A stretch of DNA of 64,000 nt from Prado023 sp963777855 (GCA_963777855.1 CAVZRW010000007.1:62001-126000); one strand, 5' to 3'; numbered from the stretch's first letter, positions 27,659 through 38,303 are shown. Translations and numbers: made by a program. Notes: generated from the sequence alone by a model not told the origin.

Positions 27659-28894
27659 ATGCGCGAGTTGAGGTTCGACGGACTGTCCCCGGACGGCACC
27701 CGGCTGATCCTGGCCGGCAAGGACGGCCAGAAGTGGTCGGTGGTCATCGACGAGCGCATCGAGGCCGCCGTGCGCCGGGACCGCGCCCGCATCGGGCAGG
27801 TCGAGATCGAGCAGGCCGGGTTGCTGCGCCCGCGTGAGATCCAGGCCCGCATCCGCGCCGGCGCCACGGCCGAGGATGTCGCCGCCGCCAGCGGACTGCC
27901 GATCGAGCACGTCCGCCGGTTCGAGGGCCCCGTGCTCACCGAGCGTGCCTGGGTGGCCCAGCAGGCCCAGTCGACCGAGGTGCGCCGCCCCGGTGGCGAC
28001 ATCGAGCTCGGTGACCTCGTGGCCGAGCGGCTGCACCACCTCGACGTGGATCCTGCCGACGTCTCGTGGGACGCCTGGCGCCGCGACGACGGGCTCTGGG
28101 TCGTCATCGCCACCTTCCCCGTGGCGCCCAACACCCACGTGGCCACCTGGACCTACGACAGCAGCAGCCGCACCATGACCGTCGCCGACGACAACGCCCG
28201 CGCGCTGAGCGCGATCTCGCCGGACGCACCGCTGCACCTGGCCCCTGCCCGGCCGACCCTGACCTCGGTCGCCCCTCTGGCTGAGGCAGTCGGTGCCGAC
28301 GAGGAGGATCCCGAGGAGTCGGCGCAGGTGGTCATCCTGGGCCGCCAGGCCGGCCGGGCACCGTCGGTCGAGGTCGAGGACGTCGAGGACGCGGACCCCG
28401 AGGGCGGCGACGCCGAGGACGAGCCATCCGAGGGGGACGCCGAGCTCGACGAGGAGGCCGCGGTGTCCGGCGACGGGGCGCAGTCCTGGGCCGAGGAGGC
28501 CCTGGCTGAGGGCGTCGTGATCGAGGAGGTCGAGGAGGTCATCGTGACCCCGATCGATGACGAGACCGTGCTCCTCGAGGTCATCGACGAGGTCATCGTG
28601 CTCGAGGAGGTGCCGGTGGTCGGACTCGCCGATCCCGAGGGCCTCGACGACTCCGACGAGCTCAACGCCGAGGACGACTCCGCCCAGGACGAGGTGGCCC
28701 AGGAGGCGGACGAGGACGACGCGGACGAGGACCCGGAGGACGGGTCCAGCGCAGCAGCCCCCGACGCGCAGGTGACCGGTGAGCTGCCCCTCTTCGACGC
28801 CCCCGCTGCCCCGACGCCGCGCCCGACGGGCAAGCCCGCTGTCCCCAGCTTCGACGACATCCTGTTCGGCCCCGGCCCCGGCACGCGCGACTGA
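27659..28894 (+). CDS. sepH: Septation protein SepH (DUF3071)
   Basis: A 411-residue cell-division protein. The DUF3071 N-terminal domain (about 1-175) reads MRELRFDGLSPDGTRLIL, DERIEAAVRRDRARI, then a helix-turn-helix-like LRPREIQARIRAGATAEDVA. SepH stimulates FtsZ assembly at the septum in Streptomyces. The C-terminal half (about 205-380) is an extremely acidic, Glu/Asp/Val-rich low-complexity tail ending in the conserved VPSFDDILFGP. An AGGAG site fixes ATG 27659. It is divergent from hemH and followed by a terminator. Confidence 0.93.
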   Translation: MRELRFDGLSPDGTRLILAGKDGQKWSVVIDERIEAAVRRDRARIGQVEIEQAGLLRPREIQARIRAGATAEDVAAASGLPIEHVRRFEGPVLTERAWVAQQAQSTEVRRPGGDIELGDLVAERLHHLDVDPADVSWDAWRRDDGLWVVIATFPVAPNTHVATWTYDSSSRTMTVADDNARALSAISPDAPLHLAPARPTLTSVAPLAEAVGADEEDPEESAQVVILGRQAGRAPSVEVEDVEDADPEGGDAEDEPSEGDAELDEEAAVSGDGAQSWAEEALAEGVVIEEVEEVIVTPIDDETVLLEVIDEVIVLEEVPVVGLADPEGLDDSDELNAEDDSAQDEVAQEADEDDADEDPEDGSSAAAPDAQVTGELPLFDAPAAPTPRPTGKPAVPSFDDILFGPGPGTRD

Positions 28895-28928
28895 CTCGAG
28901 CGCTCGGGGCACATGCCGGCGTTGCGGC

Positions 28929-28956
28929 CGCCCCCGGCCACGCCGGCCCGGGGGCG
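28929..28956. terminator. Hairpin between sepH and phosphatase gene
   Basis: CGCCCCCGG (28929-28937) pairs with CCGGGGGCG (28948-28956) around a 10-base loop. It lies between convergent stop codons. Confidence 0.65.
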
Positions 28957-28959
28957 AGG

Positions 28960-30075
28960 TCAGCCGATCGCGACGCGCAGGGGGACCAGCACCTCCGCCT
29001 CGGTGAGCGCCCCGTGCTGTCCACGCAGCCCGGACACCAGCCGGTCGATCCGGGCCGAGACCAGCGCCCAGTCCGCCTCGGCGATCGCCACGACGTCACC
29101 GATCCGCTCGGCGTGCCAGTCATCCACGGGCCCGAGCAGGGCGCCGACCTGCTCACGGAGCAGCACCCGCGCCCGGTCGCCCAGCTCCGCGGCCCACGTC
29201 GCGGCCACCTGCTCGGCCCGACCCGGCTCGGTGTAGATGTGGCGGGCCCTCGGCTCGCCGAGGATCGTGCGCACGCCCACCCGCAGCACAGCCCGCGACT
29301 CCAGGTCGAAGCGCCGCTCGTCGGGCACGTCGACCAGGCCGTGGTCAGCGGTGACCAGCAGCGCCGCATCCGGGCCGGTCAGCGACGCCAGCTGCCCGAC
29401 CAGCGCATCGACGCGCACCAGCTCGGCCCGGTAGGCCCCGGAGTCCACGCCGTGCACGTGCCCGGCCTTGTCCAGCGCCGGCCAGTAGACGTAGGTCAGG
29501 CTGGGACGACCCTCGCCCCGAGCCCGCGCGATCGTGGCCCCGGCCACCGCCACCCGCTGGCCGGCCGTCTCCGCGCCCGGGTACTGCCCGCCGCGCAGGG
29601 CCGCGCGGGTAAGGCCGCTGCTGCGGTGGGCCAGGGGCGCCGCGCTGACCACCAGGACCCCGGCGGCCTCGGCGCGCTCGAGCAGGGTGGGCTCGGGCTG
29701 GGTCGCGATCGGGTTCGGGTCCTCGCCCCAGCTCAGGGGCGCCAGGACTGTGTCGTCCTCGAGCAGGAAGCTGGTGCCGACGATCCCGTGCATGCCCGGG
29801 GGCAGGCCCGTGCCCAGGCTGGTCAGCGAGATCGCGGTGCTCGACGGGAACGGCGCCGCCAGCGGGCCGAGCTCGGCCAGCGCGGCCAGCGCCGGCGCCA
29901 GCTCGGCGTGCGCCTCGAGCTGGCGGGCACCGAGGCCGTCGACGAGGAGCACGATGACGTGCCGGGCAGCGCCGGCCACGGTCCCGGCCAGCCACGACCC
30001 CTGTGCGGCCTGCCCGGGAACCCCGAGCACGTGGGCCACGCCGGGCAGCAGGTCGGCCAGCGGCCGCGGGGTCAT
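28960..30075 (-). CDS. Alkaline-phosphatase-superfamily phosphodiesterase/phosphatase
   Basis: A 371-residue protein of the nucleotide pyrophosphatase/phosphodiesterase (PF01663) type. Metal-site motifs are VLLVDGLGARQL (first Asp), the nucleophile region PSSTAISLTSLGTG, HGVDSGAYRAEL, and VTADHGLVDV (Asp-His). There is no signal peptide, so it is probably cytosolic. The substrate is unknown. ATG 30075 overlaps the stop of the DUF5998 gene; the longer in-frame extension upstream is that gene read out of frame. Confidence 0.9.
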   Translation of the reverse strand: MTPRPLADLLPGVAHVLGVPGQAAQGSWLAGTVAGAARHVIVLLVDGLGARQLEAHAELAPALAALAELGPLAAPFPSSTAISLTSLGTGLPPGMHGIVGTSFLLEDDTVLAPLSWGEDPNPIATQPEPTLLERAEAAGVLVVSAAPLAHRSSGLTRAALRGGQYPGAETAGQRVAVAGATIARARGEGRPSLTYVYWPALDKAGHVHGVDSGAYRAELVRVDALVGQLASLTGPDAALLVTADHGLVDVPDERRFDLESRAVLRVGVRTILGEPRARHIYTEPGRAEQVAATWAAELGDRARVLLREQVGALLGPVDDWHAERIGDVVAIAEADWALVSARIDRLVSGLRGQHGALTEAEVLVPLRVAIG

Positions 30076-30647
30076 CCGGGGTTCGTGGCCACGGCCGCCG
30101 AGAGCGCGGAGGCGAACGCCAGCGTCCGGGCCACCGCCTCCGCCCCGTCGCCGGCCTCGGAGACGCGCACGGAGAAGTCGTCGTTGGAGGAGGTGCCGGC
30201 GTAGCCGTGGTCGGCGGTGCACTCCGGGTCCGAGCACCCCGCGGGCTCGAGGTCCAGGCGGGCCACCGCACCCCAGCCGATCGTGAGCATCACCTCACGC
30301 ACCGGTGCCCCGGGCTTGTGGTGGGCCGGGTTGCCCACGATCCGGTTGACCACCACGGAGCGCACGTCGGCCAGCCGCACGGCCTCGGAGTTGGCCGAGG
30401 CATACGGCACCGGGCAGGTCTCGTCGGGCGGGAAGTCGTCGATGTGCAGCACGAGCAGGCGCGTGGCGGTGAGCAGCAGCAGCGACACGTGCCGGCGCAG
30501 CTCCTCGCGGTCGAAGGTGGCCTCGTGCTGGATGACGTAGCTGACCGGCTCCTCGCCGGCGAGCGCGGTGGCCATCGAGTCGGCGACGAGCTCCGGGTAG
30601 TAGCCGGAGGCAGCGATCTCGGCGCGCAGCTGGGACGTGGGGTTCAC
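30072..30647 (-). CDS. DUF5998 family protein
   Basis: A 191-residue soluble protein. Conserved features are LRAEIAASGYYPELVADSM, VIQHEATFDREELRRHV, and the Cys pattern CSDPECTADHGY near the middle-to-end, which may bind a metal. The function is unknown; the family neighbours an AlkP-type phosphatase in actinobacteria. The GTG start follows a GGAGG site. It is read with the phosphatase by a 4-base overlap and lies just downstream of pat. Confidence 0.88.
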   Translation of the reverse strand: MNPTSQLRAEIAASGYYPELVADSMATALAGEEPVSYVIQHEATFDREELRRHVSLLLLTATRLLVLHIDDFPPDETCPVPYASANSEAVRLADVRSVVVNRIVGNPAHHKPGAPVREVMLTIGWGAVARLDLEPAGCSDPECTADHGYAGTSSNDDFSVRVSEAGDGAEAVARTLAFASALSAAVATNPG

Positions 30648-30668
30648 CGGAGCATCCTCCCACGCCCC

Positions 30669-33440
30669 TCAGGCGTCGAGCAGCCTGCGCACGCCCACGT
30701 CCAGGCGCTCCCAGGTCCTGCGCACACGTGCCGCCGCCTCGAGCACCGCCACCCCCGAGGCGGACACGACCACCAGGTTCAGGTCGAGCGAGGCCAGCGC
30801 GGGGATCTCGTCGACGAGCAGGCCCAGCCGCGCGATCACCTCGCAGAGCGCCTCGACGTCGACGGGGTCGGCCCCGCGGTAGCCGCGCAGCAGGGGGGCG
30901 GCCTTCGGCGAGGCGACCAGGCGCCGGGCCTCCCCCATGCTCAGCGGCGGGATCCGGTAGGCGTGGTCCTCGAGCAGCTCCGAGGTGATGCCGCCCACGC
31001 CGAACCGCACGACCGGGCCGAACAGCGGGTCGTCCACCGCGCCGGCGACCGTGGCCACGCCGGGTGGGGCCATCGCCTGCACGACCAGGCGCTGGCCGGC
31101 CATCTCGTCGAGCTGGGCGAGCATCGACAGGTACGCGGTGCGCACCGCGCGCTCGGACTCGAGGTTCAGCCGCACCGCACCGAGGTCCACGCGGCGGGCC
31201 AGCCACGGCGCGGTGGTCTTGAGCACCACCGGGTAGCCGAGGCGCTCGGCGGCAGCCACCGCCTCCTCCTCGGTGTGCACGCGCACCGCCGGCCAGACCT
31301 GGATCCCGTAGCAGCGCAGCAGCTCGGCGCACTGCTCGTCGGTCAGGTCGACCGCCGGGGCCAGCGGCTCCGGGGCGCCGGGCTCGCCGCCGAGCACCAG
31401 CGTGCCGGTGGTCTCCCGGCCCGCCTCGGCCAGCCAGCCGGCGACGAGCTCCCGGGCGCGCTCGGGGTCCACGTCGGGGAACTCGGGCACCTCGGCGGTC
31501 TCGGAGTCACGCCAGCGGGCGTAGCCGCGCACCAGCGACAGGGCGCGCACCGCGTCCTCGACGTTGGAGAAGGTCGGCACGGACCCGTGCTCGGGCCGGC
31601 CGTCGGGCCCGGCCACCGGCAGCAGGCCCATGCCGGCCGGGATCAGGCCGGTGCCGTCCGCGGCGGGCATCACCGCCACCAGCGGCTTGGTCGAGTCGAC
31701 GCTGACCTCGGTGATGGCCCGGTGCACGTCGGTCTGGTCGGCACCCACGCTCGGGATGTGCACGAAGACCACCGCGTCGCAGGCCTGGTGCTCGATCGCG
31801 TTGCGCAGCGCCTCGGCGATCTCGTCGGCCCCGGCGGACTGGGCCAGCGTCGGATGCCCCGTCGAGACGCTCATCCGCACGCTCTCGATCGCGTCGGCGG
31901 CCAGGATCTCCAGGGCCGCCGAGGTGCCCAGCACCGCGACCCGGTCCCCGCGCGGCAGCGGCTGGTAGGCAAGGATCGCGGCGACGTCGAACAGCTCGTC
32001 CAGTGACGAGGTCTGCATCACCCCGCTCTGCTCGAACATCGCGTCGACGGCCCGGGGCGGCAGGGTGGTGCGGCGCACGTGGTGGCCCAGCGGGCAGGGT
32101 CTGCGAGTAGCGCCCGCTGCGGACCGCGACCACCGGCTTGGAGCGGCTCAGGCGCCGGGTGATCCGCGTGAACTTGCGCGGATTGCCGATGCACTCCAGG
32201 TAGAGCAGGATCAGGCTCGGTGGCCTGGTCGGCCTCCCAGTACTGCAGCAGGTCGTTGGCCGAGACGTCGGCGCGGTTGCCGGCGCGAGACGAAGCGTGC
32301 GTCAGGCCCAGGCCGCGCCGGCCGACCGTCTCGAGGACGGTCACCCCCAGGGCCCCGGACTGGCAGAAGAAGCCCGACCCGGCCCCGGCGGGGCATCACC
32401 GGCGACAGCGAGGCGTTGAGGCTGACCCGCGGGTCGGTGTTGATGATGCCCAGGCAGTTCGGCCCGACCAGCGCGCATGCCGTAGCTCTCGGGCGCTCGC
32501 TGACCAGGCGTGCGCTGGCGCTGCGCGGCCCTCGTCCGCGGCGGTGTCGGCGAACCCGGAGGAGACCACGACCAGGCCCGCCCACGCCCGCGGCCGCGCA
32601 GTCGCCGACGACCTCCACCACGCTCTCGGCCGGCACCGCCACGACCGCCAGGTCCACCGGCTGCGGGATGTCGGTGACGTGCGGGAACGCGGGCACGCCC
32701 GAGGATCGACGTCGGCCTCCGGGTGGATCGCGTACAGCCGGCCCGGGAGCCGTAGTCGCGCAGGTGGCGCAGCAGCTCGTGGCCGATCCGGCCCGGGGTC
32801 CGCGAGGCGCCGATCACGGCGACCCCCACCGGGTTGAGCAGCCGCTCGACGGAGCGCGCCTCGCTGCGGTGCTCCCGGGCCGCGCGCACGCTGAGCACCG
32901 TCTCGGTGGGCTCGAGGTCGAAGGTGAGGTGGAAGACCCCGTCCTCCATCCGCTGGCTGACCACGTAGCCGGCCTCGCGGAACGTGGCCATCATCCGCCG
33001 GTTGTTCGGCAGCACCTCGGCGACGAACCGGCGCGACGCCCCGCTCCCGGCCGGCTGCGGCCAGGTGCTCGAGCAGCACCGCTGCCCAGGCCCGCGGCCC
33101 TGGTGGTCGTCGCGCGACGACGAAGGCGACCTCGGCCTCGCCGGGGGTTGATCCGGTCGTAGCGGGCCACGGCGATCAGCTCGCCGGCCTCGGTGGCCAC
33201 CAGGGCCACCCGGTCGCTGTGGTCGACGTGGGTGAACCGTTCGACGTCCCGCTCGGACAGCTCGGGATAGGGGGCGAAGAACCGGAAGTAGATCGTCTCC
33301 GGCGCGACAGCCGCGAGTGGAAGGCCACGAGGCTGGCCGCGTCGTCGGGCGTGATCGGCCGGACGTGGCACGGTACGGCCGTCGCGCAGGACGACGTCGG
33401 CCTCCCAGTGGGCCGGGTACGCGTGCGGCACGGGCGACAC
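30669..33440 (-). CDS. pat: Protein lysine acetyltransferase Pat: GNAT plus ADP-forming acyl-CoA synthetase-like domains (frameshifted)
   Basis: Reconstructed length is about 920 residues. An N-terminal GNAT domain (about 20-190) has ETIYFRFFAPYPELSERDV, DRVALVATEAGELIAVARYD, the acetyl-CoA loop DDHQGRGLGS, and RRFVAEVLPNNRRM. A CoA-binding/NDP-forming acyl-CoA synthetase-like part follows (VAVIGASRTPGRIGHELLRH, GPNCLGIINTDPRVSLN), then an ATP-grasp domain in the clean C-terminal 470 residues (VLKTTAPWLARRVDLGAV). Such proteins acetylate lysines of acyl-CoA synthetases. At least six indels disrupt 32080-33420; the C-terminal 1410 bases are intact. GTG 33440 follows GGGAGG. It is divergent from the topoisomerase gene. 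Confidence 0.88.
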
Positions 33441-33532
33441 GCCTAGGCGGCCTCCCGGCACGCCGGTCGACCCGGTCGGGGCGCGCGTCGGTGACGAATG
33501 TGGCGCCTGTCACGTTCGCGCAAGGAGACGCC

Positions 33533-36009
33533 ATGGCCCGCCGCACGCCCCCGCCCCGGCGATCCCGTCGCCGACGCACATCGTCGACATCGACGTCAGC
33601 GACCGAGATGCAGGGCTCCTTCCTGGAGTACGCCTACTCGGTCATCTACTCCCGGGCCCTGCCCGACGCCCGCGACGGCCTCAAGCCGGTGCAGCGACGG
33701 ATCCTCTACACGATGAACGACATGGGCCTGCGCCCCGACCGCGGGCACGTCAAGAGCGCGCGCGTCGTCGGCGAGGTGATGGGCCAGCTGCACCCGCACG
33801 GCGACGCCGCGATCTACGACGCGCTGGTGCGCATGGCCCAGCCGTTCTCGCTGCGGCATGCCCCTGGTCGACGGCCACGGCAACTTCGGCTCCCCGGACG
33901 ACGGCCCGGCCGCCTACCGGTACACCGAGTGCCGGATGGCCCGCGCGGCCCTGCCGATGGTGGCCGGCCTCGACGAGGACGTCGTCGACTTCGCGCCCAA
34001 CTACGACGGCCGCGAGCTCGAGCCCGTGGTGCTGCCGGCGGCGTACCCGAACCTGCTGGTCAACGGCGCCTCGGGCATCGCCGTCGGCATGGCGACCAAC
34101 ATGGCCCCGCACAACCTCGGCGAGGTCGTGGCCGCGCCACGGCACCTGCTGGCCCATCCGGATGCCGACCTCGACGACCTCATGCGCTTCGTGCCCGGCC
34201 CGGACCTGCCCACCGGTGGGCGGATCGTGGGCCTCGACGGTGTCCGCGAGGCCTACGAGACCGGCCGCGGCACCTTCCGGATGCGGGCCACCGCCCGGGT
34301 CGAGCAGCTGACCCCGCGGCGCGCGGGCACTGGTGGTCACCGAGCTGCCGTGGAACGTGGGCCCGGAGAAGGTCATCGAGCGGATCCGCGAGCTGGTCAC
34401 AACGCCAAGAAGATCGCCGGCATCGCCGGGGTCACCGACCTGACCGACGGCGAGAAGGGCCTGCAGCTGGTCATCGAGATCAAGAGCGGGTTCGTGCCCG
34501 AGGCCGTGCTCGAGCAGCTCTACCGGCTGACCCCGCTGGAGGAGTCCTTCGGGATCAACAACGTCACCCTGGTGCGACGGCCAGCCCCAGACACTGGGCC
34601 TCAAGGCCCTGCTGGAGGTGTACCTCGGCCCACCGGCTCGAGGTCGTGCGCCGGCGCAGCGCCTACCGACGCGGCCAGCGCCGCGGAGCGGCTGCACCTG
34701 GTCGACGGCCTGCTCGTGGCGATCCTCGACATCGACGAGGTCATCGCCGTGATCCGCTCCAGCGACGACACCGCCGCCGCGCGCGCGCGGCTGATGAGCG
34801 TGTTCGACCTGACCGAGATCCAGGCCACCTACATCCTCGAGATGCCGCTGCGGCGGCTGACGAAGTTCAGCCGCATCGAGCTGGAGTCCGAGCGCGACGA
34901 GCTGGCGCGCACGATCGCCGAGCTCGACCGGCTGCTCACCGACCCCGAGGCCCTGCTGCGACATGGTCTCTCCGGCGAGCTCGCCGAGGTGGCCGAGGCC
35001 TACGCGACGCCGCGGCGCACCGTGCTGCTCGAGGGTCCGATGCCGGTCCGCAGCGCGGCCGCCAGCCGCCGCGGCACCCCTGGAGGTGGCCGACGACCCG
35101 TGCGAGGTGCTGCTGTCCAGCACCGGCCTCATCGCCCGGCGCGCGGTCGGCGAGCCGGGGCAGGACGAGCCCGCCGTGGCCGCGACCGGCCCGCGTGGCA
35201 TGCACGACGTGGTCGTCGGGCGAGCCGCGGCGACCGTCCGCGGCTACGTGGGGGTGGTCACCTCGGCCGGGCGCGTCGTGCGGGCACACGTGCTGGACCT
35301 GCCCAGCCTGCCCGGGACCGCGGGGCCGGTCAGCCTGGCCGGCGGGGTGCCGCTGGGGGCCTTCGTGACCCTCGAGCGCGACGAGTCCGTCGTCGGTCTG
35401 GCCAGCCTGCTGCCCGACGCGCCCACGCTGGCCCTGGCCACCGCCGCCGGGGTGATCAAGCGCGTGGCCCCCGAGGCCGCGCCCACGAGGGACTCGTGGG
35501 AGGTGATCCGCCTGGCCGACGGCGACCGGGTGGTCGGCGCCCAGCCGGTGGCCGACGACGACGAGCTCGTGCTGCTGGCCGACGACGCCCAGCTGCTGCG
35601 CTTCCCCGCGTCCGCCGTGCGGCCCCAGGGGCGCGCCGCCGGCGGGATGGCCGGCATCAAGCTCGGCGACGGTGCGCGGGTGCTCGCCTTCGGCGTGTGG
35701 GCGCCCGGGGCGTCCGGGGTCGTGGTCACGTTCGCCTCGGACTCCGCCGCGCTGCTCGACGCCGGCGGCTCGCTGAAGGTCACCCGGGGCGCGGTGTTCC
35801 CGGCCAAGGGCAGGGCCACAGGAGGAGTCCGCGCGCACCGCTTCCTCAAGGGCGAGGACATCCTCAGCCGGGCATGGATCAGCACCTGGCCGGCGGTGGC
35901 CGCCAGCGGCAGCGGCGAGCCGGTCGACCTGCCGGATCCCGACCAGCGCCGCGACGGCTCCGGGGCACCGTGCCCCAGCGCGCCGTCGGCGGTGGCCGCG
36001 CGCGTGTGA
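33533..36009 (+). CDS. parC: DNA topoisomerase IV / gyrase A-type subunit (frameshifted)
   Basis: About 820 residues, DNA cleavage and rejoining subunit of a type IIA topoisomerase. The N-terminal core has FLEYAYSVIYSRALPDARDG, GLKPVQRRIL, GQLHPHGDAAIYDAL, the active-site Tyr in AAYRYTECRM, and GIAVGMATNMAPHNLGEV. The C-terminal ~300 residues form the beta-pinwheel. The layout and neighbours match the actinomycete ParC locus (with pat, sepH, hemH nearby) rather than gyrA next to gyrB, so I call it parC; no parE lies in the window. At least eight indels occur between 33540 and 35090; the last 950 bases are clean. AAGGAG precedes ATG 33533. The stop overlaps the next start. Confidence 0.88.
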
Positions 36010-36950
36010 TCCGCTGCAGCCGGGCCTCGACCGGCGAACCACTGGCCGGCTCGGCGCCGGTCGCCGAGACCTGGGTGGTGGTCGAGCACCCCGAGGGGTG
36101 GGCCGACGCCCCCCTGACCCGCTCGGGCCATGGGGTGCGGGTGCTCATGGCCCGCGGGCCGCGCACGGACCGGCCCAGCGAGGGCCGGGTGTGGGTCGCC
36201 CACACGGGCTCGGAGCCGGTGCTGCGGGTGGGCACCCTGCCCTCCCCGGAGGAGGTGGCGGGGTGGGCCCTCGACCAGGTCGCTGCCGGGGCCCTGCGTG
36301 CCTGGGGTGACCCGGTGGCCGAGCCGCTGCTGGTCGTCTGTGCCAACGGCCGTCGGGACCGCTGCTGCGGCCACGAGGGCGGACGGCTTGCCCACGCCCT
36401 GTGGCAGGGCGGACACGCCGGGCAGGTGCTCACCGGCTCCCACCTCGGTGGCCACCGGTTCGCCCCCACCGCGCTCGTCCTGCCGCACGGCGCGGTCTAC
36501 GGGCGACTGGACGCCACAGCGTGCGCCGAGATCCTCGTGGGTGCCAGCGGGGCGGGCGCGCCGGACGGGGTGGGCGGGGCGGACGGGGAACGCGTGACGG
36601 GCGGGTCGGCCACAGGGCACGGCAGGCACCCCAGCCGCAGCCGCCTGCCGGCCAACGGGTTGCGGGGGTTCAGCGCCCTGCCGGAGGCGGCCCAGGTCGC
36701 CGACGTCCTCGTGCGCACGCGCCTGGGCCTCGACTGGCCCTGCGCCCTGGCCGTCGAGCTTGCCCCGACGGCCGGTGGTGAGCGCGCCCTGGCGCGGGTG
36801 CGGCTGCCCGACGCCCGCATCGTCGAGGTCGCCCTCGAGCGCCGCACGCTGGAGGTCCTGGCCTCCTGCGGCCGGGAGGCCCAGCCGACCGTCCGCTGGG
36901 TGGCGGCCGATGACCAGCCGGGGCTGCCCCCGCAGGCCGCCGGCCTGTAG
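36006..36950 (+). CDS. Sucrase/ferredoxin-like family protein
   Basis: A 314-residue protein of the thioredoxin-like [2Fe-2S] 'Suc_Fer-like' family. An N-terminal CSRAS Cys is followed by WVVVEHPEGW; the core reads VVCANGRRDRCCGHEG with GSHLGGHRFAPTALVLP, giving the Cys and His residues usual for cluster binding. A Gly-rich, possibly flexible stretch (about 180-215) interrupts the fold. Its biological role is unknown; the family name does not imply sucrase activity. GTG 36006 overlaps the stop of the upstream topoisomerase gene. Confidence 0.87.
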   Translation: MIRCSRASTGEPLAGSAPVAETWVVVEHPEGWADAPLTRSGHGVRVLMARGPRTDRPSEGRVWVAHTGSEPVLRVGTLPSPEEVAGWALDQVAAGALRAWGDPVAEPLLVVCANGRRDRCCGHEGGRLAHALWQGGHAGQVLTGSHLGGHRFAPTALVLPHGAVYGRLDATACAEILVGASGAGAPDGVGGADGERVTGGSATGHGRHPSRSRLPANGLRGFSALPEAAQVADVLVRTRLGLDWPCALAVELAPTAGGERALARVRLPDARIVEVALERRTLEVLASCGREAQPTVRWVAADDQPGLPPQAAGL

Positions 36951-36962
36951 CAGAATGCCGCC

Positions 36963-37742
36963 ATGGACCTCGGCCTCGACGGACGCACGTACCTGATCAC
37001 CGGCGGATCGCGCGGCCTCGGCCTGGCCGGCGCCCGCGCCCTGGCCGCCGAGGGCGCGCGGGTGGTGCTCTGCGCCCGGGACTCCGCCACCCTGTCCGAT
37101 GCGGTCGCCGGGATCGGTGCCAACGCGGTCGGGATCCCGGCCGACCTGGCCGATCCCGCCTCCGCCGAGCGTCTCGTGGCCGGCACCGTGGCGCGCTTCG
37201 GCCGGCTCGACGGGGCCCTGGTCAGCGTCGGCGGCCCGCCCACGGGCACGCCCACGTCGCTGACCGACGAGCAGTGGCGGGCCGGCTTCGAGTCGGTGTT
37301 CCTCGGGGCCGTGCGCCTGATCCGCGCGGTCGCCTCCGCCGCCACCGTCGACCCCGACGCCCCCACCGGCACCGGCGCGTCGATCCTTGCCGTGCTCTCC
37401 ACGTCGGCCAAGTCCCCCATCCCCGGCCTGAGCGCCAGCAACGGCCTGCGCCCGGGGCTGGCCATGCTGGTGAAGGACTTCGGCGACGAGCTCGGCCCGC
37501 GGGGCATCCGGGTCAACGGCCTGCTGCCCGGGCGGATCGCCACCGACCGCACCCTGGCCCTGGACGCGACGCTCGGCAACGCGCAGGCGGCCCGCCGCCG
37601 CAACGAGGCCGCGATCCCGCTCGGGCGCTACGGCGAGCCCGAGGAGCTCGGCCGGCTCGCGGCCTTCCTGCTCTCCCCGGCGGCCTCCTACGTGCACGGC
37701 AGCCTGGTCCCGATCGACGGCGGCTCGCTGCGCGCCCTGTAG
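36963..37742 (+). CDS. Short-chain dehydrogenase/reductase (FabG-like)
   Basis: A 259-residue classical SDR: TGGSRGLGLAGARAL for cofactor binding, a VSVGGPPTGT segment where NNAG is usual, and PLGRYGEPEELGRLAAFLLSP with the usual C-terminal YVHGSLVPIDGGS. At the active site the region ILAVLSTSAKSPIPGLSASNGLRPGL has Ser residues, but the standard YxxxK reads SASNG, so the catalytic Tyr seems replaced. This is a known variation in some atypical SDRs. It begins 12 bases after the preceding gene, with a CAGAAT box six bases before ATG. Confidence 0.88.
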   Translation: MDLGLDGRTYLITGGSRGLGLAGARALAAEGARVVLCARDSATLSDAVAGIGANAVGIPADLADPASAERLVAGTVARFGRLDGALVSVGGPPTGTPTSLTDEQWRAGFESVFLGAVRLIRAVASAATVDPDAPTGTGASILAVLSTSAKSPIPGLSASNGLRPGLAMLVKDFGDELGPRGIRVNGLLPGRIATDRTLALDATLGNAQAARRRNEAAIPLGRYGEPEELGRLAAFLLSPAASYVHGSLVPIDGGSLRAL

Positions 37743-37744
37743 TC

Positions 37745-37786
37745 GAGCGCCCGGCGGGGCGGCCGCCTGCCCGGGACCCGGCGCTC
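37745..37786. terminator. Hairpin between convergent SDR and arfB genes
   Basis: GAGCGCC (37745-37751) pairs with GGCGCTC (37780-37786), extended imperfectly inward by GC pairs, directly after the SDR stop. It touches the arfB stop codon. Confidence 0.5.
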
Positions 37787-38210
37787 AGTCGCCGTCGTCG
37801 CTGCGGCGCAGGCGCTTGGTCTGACCCCGGCGCTTCTTGGTGGCGATCCGCCGCTCCACCGCGCCCCGCGTCGGCCGGGTGGGCCGGCGGGCGCGGGCCG
37901 GCGGGGCCATCGCCGCGGCCAGCACCTCCACGAGCCGACGCTCGGCGGCCTCCCTGTTGCGCAGCTGGGCGCGGTGCTCGGAGGCGCTGACGACCAGCAC
38001 CCCGGCGCTCAGCCGCCCGGCCAGTCGGGACAGCGCCCGGGCGCGCAGGCCCTCGGGCAGGCAGGGCGAGTGGGCCACGTCGAAGAGCAGCTCCACGCGC
38101 GAGTCGGAGGTGTTCACACCCTGGCCGCCGGGCCCCGAGGACCGGGAGAACCGCCACGCCAGCTCGGACTCGGGGATCACCACCGACCCCACCCTCAGCG
38201 GGCCCGGCAT
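37785..38210 (-). CDS. arfB: Alternative ribosome-rescue / peptidyl-tRNA hydrolase ArfB
   Basis: A 141-residue release-factor-like protein. The catalytic GGQ motif (residues 28-30, in SRSSGPGGQGVNTSDSRVEL) hydrolyses peptidyl-tRNA on stalled ribosomes. The C-terminal tail is highly basic (RIATKKRRGQTKRLRRS), as needed for entry into the empty mRNA channel. Length and both features match ArfB/ICT1 homologues. It lies between the SDR and the ABC exporter with no evident operon. Confidence 0.95.
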   Translation of the reverse strand: MPGPLRVGSVVIPESELAWRFSRSSGPGGQGVNTSDSRVELLFDVAHSPCLPEGLRARALSRLAGRLSAGVLVVSASEHRAQLRNREAAERRLVEVLAAAMAPPARARRPTRPTRGAVERRIATKKRRGQTKRLRRSDDGD

Positions 38211-38303
38211 CGCGCACTCCTCACGCTGACCCGCCCCGCCCCCGCGGGATCAGTTCTCATCGAGCCGCCCATGGCCGCCTCCTCCGGCTCGCCCGCGCCG
38301 GGA

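Noticed and set aside
28300..28780. The acidic repeat-like tail of SepH as a separate DNA repeat
   Set aside because: The GAG/GAC-rich sequence simply encodes the Glu/Asp-rich linker and is not periodic at DNA level.
33533..35090. Programmed frameshifting in the topoisomerase, pat and sufB genes
   Set aside because: Too many breaks per gene, with no slippery heptamers or pseudoknots and no shared context; error explains them better.
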